NCBI GenBank assembly: GCA_964244955.1
Contig: CAXTKQ010000017.1
Coordinates: 1 to 37,541 of the forward strand
From: Mucilaginibacter_A sp964244955
GTDB lineage: Bacteria > Bacteroidota > Bacteroidia > Sphingobacteriales > Sphingobacteriaceae
Length of the DNA: 37,541 bases
Direction: 5' to 3'
Of the stretch, positions 23,298 through 30,550 are shown one piece after another (the stretch's first letter is position 1; each line of letters opens with the position of its first letter). Below the pieces are notes generated by a model that had not been told where the DNA came from, ran no database searches, and saw only the letters and a program-made list of their open reading frames with translations. A program made the position numbers and the translations under genes.

Positions 23298-23327
23298 CAA
23301 AGTTAATACTAATCCTAAATTTGCAAA
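23298..23327 (-). promoter_or_regulatory. Consensus Bacteroidota promoter for the regulator-NTase pair
   Basis: On the minus strand TTTG (23327-23324), an 18-nt spacer, then TAACTTTG (23305-23298), a full match to the TTTG / TAnnTTTG consensus. The transcript should start near 23294, which bears on the start codon choice of the regulator. TTTGCAAA at the -33 box is palindromic and could be part of an operator. Confidence 0.65.
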
Positions 23328-23428
23328 TTGAGGATTATTGTTCGAAGAAATGCCCTAAATAAAGTAAGTAAAGCGCATAGGAAACTACAATATGCACGGG
23401 TTTATACATTTTTACCAGCAAAACAGTT

Positions 23429-23453
23429 GATTTTTACCTGGTAAAAGAAGCAT
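23429..23453 (+). repeat. Dispersed element, form A, next to a degenerate copy
   Basis: GATTTTTACCTGG then TAAAAGAAGCAT. Directly upstream, CATTTTTACCAGCAAAACAG (23408-23427) looks like a decayed form B copy. Confidence 0.75.
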
Positions 23454-23522
23454 TTGATTTTGACAGTTTTTAAAACACTTTTAGTAAAAAAATTAGTTTA
23501 ACTACCTTAACAATCTTTAAAC

Positions 23523-23900
23523 ATGTTCCTGATTATCCTAAACGCTATTTTTTGCCTGGCTTTTCTCGGTTTTGCTTACGTCAACTTAAACGACCCGGAT
23601 GCCTGGCTTTGGGTCAGTATTTATTTGGCCGTAACGGTTTGCTGCGGACTTTTTGTTTTCAAATTGTACTATCCAAAAATCTATCTCGGTTTGATTGCTT
23701 TTTATTTGATCTATGCCATTATTCTTTTCTTTGAAAAAGATGGCGTTTTGGATTGGATCACAAAATACAAAACGCCAAGTATTGTAGAAACCATGCAGGC
23801 CGAAAAACCTTATATCGAAAAAACAAGGGAATTTTTTGGTTTGCTGATTATTACGGCTGCTTTAACAATTGATTATTTGGCCGTGAAATTCTGGCTGTAA
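23523..23900 (+). CDS. TMEM220-like membrane protein
   Basis: 125 residues with four hydrophobic segments (FLIILNAIFCLAFLGFAYV, WVSIYLAVTVCCGLFVF, LGLIAFYLIYAIILFF, FFGLLIITAALTIDYLAV). The YVNLNDPDAWLWV segment after the first helix is the signature of the transmembrane 220 (TMEM220) family, whose function is unknown to me. It is an inner-membrane protein. Expression is from an unidentified promoter in the AT-rich leader. It is convergent with the ABC transporter at 23973, and a form A hairpin lies between them. Confidence 0.8.
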   Translation: MFLIILNAIFCLAFLGFAYVNLNDPDAWLWVSIYLAVTVCCGLFVFKLYYPKIYLGLIAFYLIYAIILFFEKDGVLDWITKYKTPSIVETMQAEKPYIEKTREFFGLLIITAALTIDYLAVKFWL

Positions 23901-23910
23901 ATAAATACAT

Positions 23911-23951
23911 CATAAAAGAAGCTTCCCGTTTTTTAGGATGCTTCTTTTATG
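23911..23951. terminator. Inverted pair of form A elements between convergent genes
   Basis: CATAAAAGAAGC (23911-23922) and GCTTCTTTTATG (23940-23951) form a perfect 12-bp stem with a 17-nt loop. It probably acts as a bidirectional terminator for the genes ending at 23900 and 23973. Confidence 0.7.
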
Positions 23952-23972
23952 CCACCTTTTTTGGTGTCAATG

Positions 23973-25802
23973 TTAATTCAAAGAAATATCGGCTGTCTGT
24001 TTTTGCTGATGGCTCCACAATTTGTTAAACATTTCGCCATTTTCCAACAAAAACTCCAACGAGCCTTCTTCTGCAATACGGCCTTTATCCAGCACATAGA
24101 TGTAATCAAAATGCTGGAGCAAATGCAAACGGTGCAAAGTAGAAATCACGGTTTTGCCTTGAAACTCGTTGAAAAGGTTGAGGTAGATTTCCTGTTCGGT
24201 TTTTGGGTCCATGCTGCTGGTGGGCTCGTCCAGCAAAATAATACTGCTGGTTTTGGCCGCCAAAACACCGCGCGCCAAGGCCAAACGCTGTTTTTGTCCG
24301 CCCGAAAGGTTGACGCCTTTTTCCTGGATCATGGCATTTACGCCGTCTTCCAGGTTTTCCAGCACGGGCGAAAGCCGCGTAATTTCGGATACTCTTTTTA
24401 CCTCCTCATTTTCAAAAGGCAAACCCAGCGTAATGTTGTACTCGAAAGTAGCTTCAAAAATTTCGGGTTCCTGCGGAAACAGCGTTACCGAATTACCAAT
24501 ATCGCTGAAGTTTTTTCTGTTATCGCCATCAACCGCCAAAGTCGAATGGATAGTTGGCTCATACAAACCACGCAAAAGGGTAAGCAGCGTACTTTTTCCG
24601 CAACCACTTTCGCCAATTAAAGCAATGCGTTGTCCGCGGTGGATATCCAAGTTCATCTCTTTTAAACCATAAGATTTTTTCCAGCCGGGAATCGGACTTA
24701 AAAAACCTTGCGCATTTACGTTTACCTGTTCGTTGCTGTTTTTAGGGTGATTATAATTGAGGTTGCGAATGGTTAAGTTCTGCCAATTTTGCGGCAAACG
24801 GCTTTCGTTTAAAGCACGGTGTTCTTTTTCGAAAGCACTTTCAATTACTTTTGCGGTTTCTACATCGGTATGGAACTGAACAATTTGGGTGTATTGCTGC
24901 GCGAAATCGTTAAAAACGCTGGTAAACTGGTTAACGAAACCTAGCAGCGTAACCAAGCCGCCCAGCATAAAAACCTTGCCCGGCTGATTGTGCTGATACA
25001 CATAACCCACCACCATCACTACATAAATTAAAGCAACCAGCATTTGCGCGGTAAACCATTTCCATTCGTTGATGACCACGTTCTTTTGAAACGGCGGAAA
25101 AACGGCTTGCAATTTTTCCATCAAACCGGTATGAACACGTTTTTCCAGGCGCAAAGTAATTACGGTTACGATGTTGGAAAGGCTGTCGAACAAGTTGGAA
25201 GAAACTTTATGTTCAGCCTCGTTTACTTCTTTTAAGGAAGCGATAAAAGGTTTGTCAAACTTCAGGATCACCCAAAAAGTGGCAAAGCCCAAAACGATGG
25301 CCACGGCGCCAAACAGCGGCGAAAAATAGAACATTACCAAAAACGAAATCACGAATTTCAGAAGCGATTGCATGTACAAAAAGCCCGACTGAAAGAAATC
25401 GCGCAGCGCGGCATAAGCTTTACGCAAACGGTTGATGGTAGAGCCACTGTGGTGGTCTTTGTGCCAGCCAATAGGAAGATGGACCAATTGCTGGTAAAGC
25501 TCGTTTAAATAATTTTGGGAGATTTTGAAAGCCAATTTGCGTTCCTGCACGCGCGCCGGACCGTGAAAAGCCCATTCGGTTAAACGCAGGGCGATAAAAC
25601 CCAAAGCATACAACCAAACCGAAGAAACAGTATGTAAACCATTTTTTTGAATGGAATTGACAAACCAGCCATAAAAAAACGGGTTTAAAGCAGCCACCAA
25701 ATTTGCACCGATAAACAAAGCATAGGTAAGCAGGTAAATTTTACGGTCGTTTTTGGCATAGCGCCAAGCGGTAGCTAACAAAGAAAAGTACGGGTTTTGC
25801 AT
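23973..25802 (-). CDS. ABC exporter half-transporter (TMD-NBD)
   Basis: 609 residues from ATG 25802 (MQNPYFSLL); an earlier open start would add 12 residues. A six-helix exporter membrane domain (about 15-320) is followed by an NBD with Walker A GESGCGKST (~395-403), Q-loop TLFPQEPEIFEAT, signature LSGGQKQRLALARG (~498), Walker B IILLDEPTSSMD (~522-533) and the H-loop histidine in ISTLHRLH. All ATPase residues are present. A long insertion between the TMD and Walker A includes a Pro/Gly-rich segment (SPIPGWKKSYG). The substrate is unknown. A second half-transporter lies upstream on the same strand and could be its partner, although 267 nt and two dispersed elements separate them. Confidence 0.9.
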   Translation of the reverse strand: MQNPYFSLLATAWRYAKNDRKIYLLTYALFIGANLVAALNPFFYGWFVNSIQKNGLHTVSSVWLYALGFIALRLTEWAFHGPARVQERKLAFKISQNYLNELYQQLVHLPIGWHKDHHSGSTINRLRKAYAALRDFFQSGFLYMQSLLKFVISFLVMFYFSPLFGAVAIVLGFATFWVILKFDKPFIASLKEVNEAEHKVSSNLFDSLSNIVTVITLRLEKRVHTGLMEKLQAVFPPFQKNVVINEWKWFTAQMLVALIYVVMVVGYVYQHNQPGKVFMLGGLVTLLGFVNQFTSVFNDFAQQYTQIVQFHTDVETAKVIESAFEKEHRALNESRLPQNWQNLTIRNLNYNHPKNSNEQVNVNAQGFLSPIPGWKKSYGLKEMNLDIHRGQRIALIGESGCGKSTLLTLLRGLYEPTIHSTLAVDGDNRKNFSDIGNSVTLFPQEPEIFEATFEYNITLGLPFENEEVKRVSEITRLSPVLENLEDGVNAMIQEKGVNLSGGQKQRLALARGVLAAKTSSIILLDEPTSSMDPKTEQEIYLNLFNEFQGKTVISTLHRLHLLQHFDYIYVLDKGRIAEEGSLEFLLENGEMFNKLWSHQQKQTADISLN

Positions 25803-25918
25803 AAAAATAGACAAAGGCGGAAGATTGCTTTTGCGCAACGGTTACGGCAACAGGACAGAAAAGATTCGGGAAATAAATAATAGTATGAAGGTTGTTTGAG
25901 AAATTAACACAAGAAAAA

Positions 25919-25950
25919 ACCAATGCTTCTTTTAGCCTATAAAAATTGGT
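25919..25950 (-). repeat. Dispersed element, form A, full length
   Basis: ACCAATGCTTCTTTTAGCC then TATAAAAATTGGT. It shows the complete unit with the CCAATTTTTA left half; its outer bases ACCAAT/ATTGGT are themselves inverted. Confidence 0.8.
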
Positions 25951-25987
25951 GTTGCATCAATTCAAATAAACTCAAATTAAATACTTG

Positions 25988-26015
25988 CCAATTTTTAGGT
26001 GGTAAAAGGAGTATC
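25988..26015 (+). repeat. Dispersed element, form A variant
   Basis: CCAATTTTTAGGTGG then TAAAAGGAGTATC; the right half differs by two bases (GGAGTAT). Confidence 0.75.
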
Positions 26016-26069
26016 GAAATATTATCAGGCAAAATCTAAACAAGCTCTAAAAAAAGCCAGCCAAAACCT

Positions 26070-27905
26070 TTACTTATAACCCGCCGCTTGCAAGTTAAAC
26101 AACTCGGCGTAGCGGCCGCCTTTGGCCAGCAGTTCTTCGTGGCTGCCGATTTCGGCCATTTCTCCTTTTTCTAAAACCAAAATCCGGTCGGCCATGCGCA
26201 CGGTAGAAAAACGGTGCGAAATTAAAACGGCAGAGCGGCCTTTGGTCAGTTCGGTAAAACGCTGAAAAACTTCAAACTCGGCACGCGCATCCAAAGCTGA
26301 GGTGGGTTCGTCTAAAATCAGCAATTGTGCATCGCGCATATACGCACGCGCAATCGCTACTTTTTGCCATTCGCCGCCAGAAAGTTCTACGCCTTCAAAA
26401 AAACGTTTGCCCAGCATTTGCCCATAGCCGCCGGGCAGGCGTTGCGCCAGTTCATCGGCCATGCTTTGTTTAGCGGCACTTTTTATGTGTTCGGCGTTTT
26501 CTTTTTGACTGATGTTTCCGGTGGCGATATTTTGCGAAAACGTCATCTGGTAGCGCAGATAATCCTGAAAGATGATGCCGATGTTGAATCGCAAATCGGC
26601 CAGGTCATATTCTTTTAAATCGTGTCCGTCCAGCAAAATCCGGCCTTCTGTCGGGTCGTATAATCTTGCCAAAAGTTTTACCAGCGTTGTTTTTCCGGCG
26701 CCATTCTCGCCTACCAAAGCTAACTTTTCGCCGGGGTTTAGGGTGAAAGACAAATGCCGGTTTGCCCAACGTTCGGAATGGATGTATCGAAAACCAACAT
26801 CTTCAAAAGTAAAACCCTGGCGGATTGGGTTTGGAAATGGGCGTGGGTTTTTAGCCGGATGAATTTTAGGCTGGATTTCGAAGAACTCAAAAAAATCGCG
26901 GAGATAAATGGCACCTTGCGAAACGGTGGTAAAACGCGTGAGAATACTTTCGAGCAAAGAACGCAACTGCCGGAAAGAACCGGCCAAAAAAGTGAGCTCG
27001 CCCAGAGAAATGCTACCGGTTATCGTTCGCGCAATGATAAAAACATAAGCGCTGTAATAACCGATGCTGCCCAACATGGCAAACAGCGTTCCCCAAACCG
27101 AACGCTGAACGACGATGCTTCGGTTATCCTTGTAAAACTTGTCCGACAATTGCTTAAACCGCTCGATGATAAAAGCCGACAAATCAAAAATCTTGACTTC
27201 TTTGGCTGTTTCATCGCTTGCACCAAGATAACGCAAATAATCCAGTTCGCGGCGTTGCGGCGTTTGGCTTCGGGTAAGCGCGTAAGTTTGATCGTTGAAA
27301 TAGGATTCGCCCAAAAACGCAGGCAAAATGGCGACCAGCAAAAGCAGGATCAGCCAGGGATTGAAGGCCATTAATCCAACGGCCAAAAAGCCCATCGTAA
27401 TCAAATCCTGCACCTGGCTCATCACCTGCGAAAGCAAAACCGTACGGCCAACGGTTTGCTGGCGGGCGCGTTCCAGTTTATCGTAAAAAACGGCATCTTC
27501 AAACTGGTCCAAATCCAAAATGGCCGCGTGGTTCATAATTTTGACCGAAGTATGGTTGGAGAACAGATCACCCAGCAAACTATCCATCAACGTAATGGCG
27601 CGGCTCAGGCTATCCGTCAAGATGGCCAAGCCAAACTCCAGCGCAACCAATTTCCACAAATAAGTATGCGGCAATCCGCCTTTTGCATGGCTTAATAAAA
27701 CTACCTGGTCAATGATGAGCTTGCCCACATACAAAATCAGCAGCGGCAAAGCCGACCGCACAAAACGCAGGAGGATATTGGCCAGAGCCATTTTCGGGCT
27801 TACTTCCCACACCAGTTTAAAAAATTGCGGCAGGTTGCGCAGTGCGGCCAGGCGTTCTTTAAAGGTTAAAGGCGTAACTTGAGTTGGGGCAGGACGTGGT
27901 TTCAA
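26070..27905 (-). CDS. ABC exporter half-transporter (TMD-NBD)
   Basis: 611 residues starting at TTG 27905. The codon pair just upstream is TAG AAA, so no in-frame ATG precedes it; the next ATG is at about residue 35, inside the first membrane segment. The exporter-type TMD (about 35-330) is followed by an NBD with Walker A GENGAGKTT (~400), the Q-loop glutamine in IGIIFQDYLRYQ, signature LSGGEWQKVAIARAYM (~506), Walker B LLILDEPTSALDA and the H-loop LISHRFSTV. All catalytic residues are present, so it could work as a homodimer or together with the half-transporter at 23973. The substrate is unknown. It is separated from catalase by 267 nt holding a form A element and the catalase promoter. 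Confidence 0.9.
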   Translation of the reverse strand: MKPRPAPTQVTPLTFKERLAALRNLPQFFKLVWEVSPKMALANILLRFVRSALPLLILYVGKLIIDQVVLLSHAKGGLPHTYLWKLVALEFGLAILTDSLSRAITLMDSLLGDLFSNHTSVKIMNHAAILDLDQFEDAVFYDKLERARQQTVGRTVLLSQVMSQVQDLITMGFLAVGLMAFNPWLILLLLVAILPAFLGESYFNDQTYALTRSQTPQRRELDYLRYLGASDETAKEVKIFDLSAFIIERFKQLSDKFYKDNRSIVVQRSVWGTLFAMLGSIGYYSAYVFIIARTITGSISLGELTFLAGSFRQLRSLLESILTRFTTVSQGAIYLRDFFEFFEIQPKIHPAKNPRPFPNPIRQGFTFEDVGFRYIHSERWANRHLSFTLNPGEKLALVGENGAGKTTLVKLLARLYDPTEGRILLDGHDLKEYDLADLRFNIGIIFQDYLRYQMTFSQNIATGNISQKENAEHIKSAAKQSMADELAQRLPGGYGQMLGKRFFEGVELSGGEWQKVAIARAYMRDAQLLILDEPTSALDARAEFEVFQRFTELTKGRSAVLISHRFSTVRMADRILVLEKGEMAEIGSHEELLAKGGRYAELFNLQAAGYK

Positions 27906-28028
27906 TTTCTATTTTTATGTTGTTTAAACTTTTTATTTAAACGGGTTGAAAGCCGTTGATTTTAGTTATTCGAGGCAATGATTCATCAACTATTATCTAT
28001 CAACACTCTTTTACCCAATTCCAACTTA

Positions 28029-28055
28029 CCAATTTTTATGCGATAAAAGAAGCAT
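28029..28055 (+). repeat. Dispersed element, form A
   Basis: CCAATTTTTATGCGA then TAAAAGAAGCAT, a complete copy in the divergent gap before catalase. Confidence 0.8.
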
Positions 28056-28100
28056 GGCCAACAGATATGACTTTCATTATACAGTTATTTGGCCCGATTA

Positions 28101-28131
28101 TTTGATGCGAATTTTTAAACTTCTACCTTTA
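28101..28131 (+). promoter_or_regulatory. Probable promoter of the catalase gene
   Basis: TTTG (28101-28104), a 19-nt spacer, then TACCTTTA (28124-28131), which differs from TAnnTTTG only in the last base. It would give a leader of about 36 nt. No OxyR-like operator was recognised by eye. Confidence 0.45.
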
Positions 28132-28172
28132 ACCATTGTTATCCCATACATATCATTCTAAAAATTCCCGCT

Positions 28173-29795
28173 ATGATTGAACCGCAAAAAAACCAGTTTG
28201 CAAAGGATGCCAACGGCAATCCGGCAAAAAACGAAAACGATACACTTACTACCCGCCAGGGCCATCCGGTTTATGATAGCCAGAACCTGCGCACGATAGG
28301 AAACCGAGGGCCGGCAACTTTAGAAAACTATCATTTTCTGGAAAAGTTGTCGCATTTTGACCGTGAGCGCATCCCCGAACGTGTGGTGCATGCGCGCGGT
28401 GCCGGTGCGCATGGCATTTTTGAAGCTTACGGAACTGTAGGCAACGAACCTGCTTCAAAATATACACGTGCCCATTTGTTCCAAGAAAAGGGAAGGGAAA
28501 CGCCTTTGTTTGTCCGTTTTTCATCCGTAATCCATGGCGGCCATTCGCCCGAAACCTTGCGCGACCCGCGTGGTTTTGCCGTAAAATTTTATACCGAAGA
28601 AGGCAACTGGGATTTGGTAGGCAACAACTTAAAAGTGTTTTTTATCCGTGATGCCTTAAAATTCCCGGATTTGGTACATGCTTTTAAGCCAGATCCGGTT
28701 ACTAACCGCCAAGATGGCCAGCGTATTTTTGATTTTATCAGCAATACACCGGAAGCAATGCAAATGATTACCTTTCTGTTTTCGCCCTGGGGAATCCCCG
28801 CCAACTATCGGCAAATGCAAGGTTCGGGCGTAAATACGTATAAATGGGTAAATAAAGATGGTGTTGCTGTTTTGGTGAAATACCATTGGGAGCCGCTGCA
28901 AGGCATCCGCAATTTAACACAGGAAAAAGCCGAGGAAATCCAGGGCAAAAACTTTAACCACGCCACACAGGATTTGTATGATGCCATCGAAAAAGGCGAG
29001 TTTCCGCAATGGGAATTATTTGTGCAGATTTTGAGTGATGACGAACATCCGGAACTGGATTTTGATCCCTTAGACGATACCAAAATCTGGCCGAAAGAGC
29101 AGTTTCCATGGCTGCCAGTTGGGAAAATGACGTTGAACCGTAACCCGACAAACTACTTTGCCGAAGTAGAACAAGTTGCTTTCGGAACCGGTGTTTTGGT
29201 TGATGGATTGGATTTTTCGGACGATAAAATGCTGCAAGGCCGTACGTTCTCTTATTCGGATACACAGCGTTACCGCGTGGGCAGCAACTACCTGCAATTG
29301 CCCATCAACTCGCCTCGTAAAAAAGCAGCAACTAACCAGCGCGACGGACAAATGGCTTACCACCAGGATTTAACACAGGGACTAAACCCGCACGTAAACT
29401 ACGAACCTTCTACTTTGGGCGGCCTAAACGAAGCACCTAAAAAAGGCAAAAATTACACGCCGCATTACAATGCTGCTTTGATAAGGGAAAAAATCAGCCG
29501 TCAAAACAATTTCAGCCAGGCCGGTGATACTTACCGCAATTTTGAGGATTGGGAAAGACAAGATTTGATCAATAACCTGGTGAGCACACTGGCTCCGGTA
29601 AAGCAACACATCCAGGAAAAAATGGTTGATCTTTTTATCCAATGCGATGCCGAATACGGCCAGCGTGTTGCCGAAGGTTTGAAAAACTTTAAAGAAACCA
29701 ACACTACGCCGGGCGGAGACCACACCGAAGCCATGCAAAAAGAAGAAGCGGTAACACAAGCCAAAGAAGAATCTTTAGAAGCTAAAGCTTATTAA
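28173..29795 (+). CDS. Monofunctional heme catalase
   Basis: 540 residues. The distal His73 is in RVVHARGAGAHG, the catalytic Asn of WDLVGNN is at 151-152, and the proximal heme ligand Tyr361 with Arg357 is in RTFSYSDTQRYRVGSNYLQLP. Flanking signatures FVRFSS, DPRGFAVKFYTEEGNWD and FFIRDALKFPD are intact, so it should convert hydrogen peroxide to water and oxygen. The length is that of small-subunit catalases; a Glu/Ala-rich tail of about 30 residues replaces the flavodoxin-like domain of large forms. No signal peptide is present. It is followed by a hairpin terminator and then an ankyrin-repeat gene, a pairing known from Pseudomonas (katB-ankB) and Campylobacter, where the ankyrin protein supports catalase activity or heme loading. 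Confidence 0.95.
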   Translation: MIEPQKNQFAKDANGNPAKNENDTLTTRQGHPVYDSQNLRTIGNRGPATLENYHFLEKLSHFDRERIPERVVHARGAGAHGIFEAYGTVGNEPASKYTRAHLFQEKGRETPLFVRFSSVIHGGHSPETLRDPRGFAVKFYTEEGNWDLVGNNLKVFFIRDALKFPDLVHAFKPDPVTNRQDGQRIFDFISNTPEAMQMITFLFSPWGIPANYRQMQGSGVNTYKWVNKDGVAVLVKYHWEPLQGIRNLTQEKAEEIQGKNFNHATQDLYDAIEKGEFPQWELFVQILSDDEHPELDFDPLDDTKIWPKEQFPWLPVGKMTLNRNPTNYFAEVEQVAFGTGVLVDGLDFSDDKMLQGRTFSYSDTQRYRVGSNYLQLPINSPRKKAATNQRDGQMAYHQDLTQGLNPHVNYEPSTLGGLNEAPKKGKNYTPHYNAALIREKISRQNNFSQAGDTYRNFEDWERQDLINNLVSTLAPVKQHIQEKMVDLFIQCDAEYGQRVAEGLKNFKETNTTPGGDHTEAMQKEEAVTQAKEESLEAKAY

Positions 29796-29826
29796 CAGCT
29801 TCTCCAGTTTTTCTGCTTATTAATCA

Positions 29827-29867
29827 CGATACTGTTTTTACCCGGGTAAAAACAGTATCGTTTTTTT
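29827..29867. terminator. Perfect 34-bp palindrome of two form B elements plus T-run
   Basis: CGATACTGTTTTTACCC is followed immediately by its exact reverse complement GGGTAAAAACAGTATCG, then TTTTTTT at 29861-29867. It has 17-bp arms without a loop, and as a transcript it forms an intrinsic terminator 32 nt after the catalase stop. The left bases CCC/GGG are unlike the usual central bases, suggesting that the two halves were fused at the centre. Confidence 0.85.
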
Positions 29868-29909
29868 GTAACCTATTTTTAGAATTTCAAATTAATCCAA
29901 TTTTCGTTT

Positions 29910-30383
29910 ATGGAAATTAACTACCAACTCATCAATGCTTCGCGTATGGGCGATATTGCCCAAATTAAAGAACTGCTCAATCAGGGCGCCGATATAAATT
30001 TTCAGGACGAGCGCGGCTACACGCCTTTGATCATCGCTAGTTATAACGAACAGTTAGAAGCCGTAAAAATTCTACTCGAAGCCAAAGCAAACGTAAACGC
30101 ACAGGATTTTGGCGGGAACACGGCGTTGATGGGTGTTTGCTTTAAAGGTTATCCCGAAATTGCCGAATTGCTGATCGCCAACGGTGCCGACCTTAACCTG
30201 CAACACGGCAATGGCGGAACAGCCTTGATGTTTGCCGCTATGTTTGGCCGGAACAAGTTGGTAAAACTCGTATTGGAACATGGGGCCGATAAATCCATCA
30301 CCGAAAGCCGCGGCTTAACTGCTGCCGACCTGGCCGTGCAACAAGGTAATGTAGAGGCTTTGGAATTGATGGAGCAGTATTGA
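29910..30383 (+). CDS. Ankyrin-repeat protein beside catalase (AnkB-like)
   Basis: 157 residues, essentially all ankyrin repeats: an N-cap (NYQLINASRMGDIAQIKELL), then repeats beginning GADINFQDERGYTPLIIAS, KANVNAQDFGGNTALMGVC and GADLNLQHGNGGTALMFAA, and a C-cap GADKSITESRGLTAADLAV. There is no signal peptide, so it is a cytosolic protein-protein interaction module. It follows catalase on the same strand with a hairpin terminator between. Read-through or a weak internal promoter would be needed for co-expression. By analogy to AnkB of Pseudomonas aeruginosa and the ankyrin partner of Campylobacter KatA, it may help catalase acquire heme or stay active; that is inference from context. Confidence 0.88.
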   Translation: MEINYQLINASRMGDIAQIKELLNQGADINFQDERGYTPLIIASYNEQLEAVKILLEAKANVNAQDFGGNTALMGVCFKGYPEIAELLIANGADLNLQHGNGGTALMFAAMFGRNKLVKLVLEHGADKSITESRGLTAADLAVQQGNVEALELMEQY

Positions 30384-30459
30384 AAAGGCTTCCGTTTTTT
30401 GATTAACTGTTATAGTTGTAAGGAGTTAATTAGGTTTTGTACGGTTGATGAAAAGGAAG

Positions 30460-30484
30460 AATTTTTAGGCGATAAAAGAAGCAT
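30460..30484 (+). repeat. Dispersed element, form A
   Basis: AATTTTTAGGCGA then TAAAAGAAGCAT, between the ankyrin gene and the terminator at 30498. Confidence 0.8.
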
Positions 30485-30497
30485 GGCTTGATTAAAC

Positions 30498-30534
30498 AAA
30501 AGCCGCAACAACCAGATGATTGTTGCGGCTTTTT
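30498..30534. terminator. Bidirectional intrinsic terminator
   Basis: AAAAGCCGCAACAA, loop CCAGATGA, TTGTTGCGGCTTTT: a perfect 14-bp stem with A and T tracts on either side. It lies between the convergent ankyrin gene and the type IX hydrolase gene. It is a conventional GC-rich terminator, unlike the dispersed-element hairpins. Confidence 0.9.
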
Positions 30535-30550
30535 AAATTAGATACAAAGC

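Noticed and set aside
23973..27905. The two ABC half-transporters as one heterodimeric operon
   Set aside because: A 267-nt gap with two dispersed elements separates them and both have complete ATPase motifs, so separate homodimers are equally likely.
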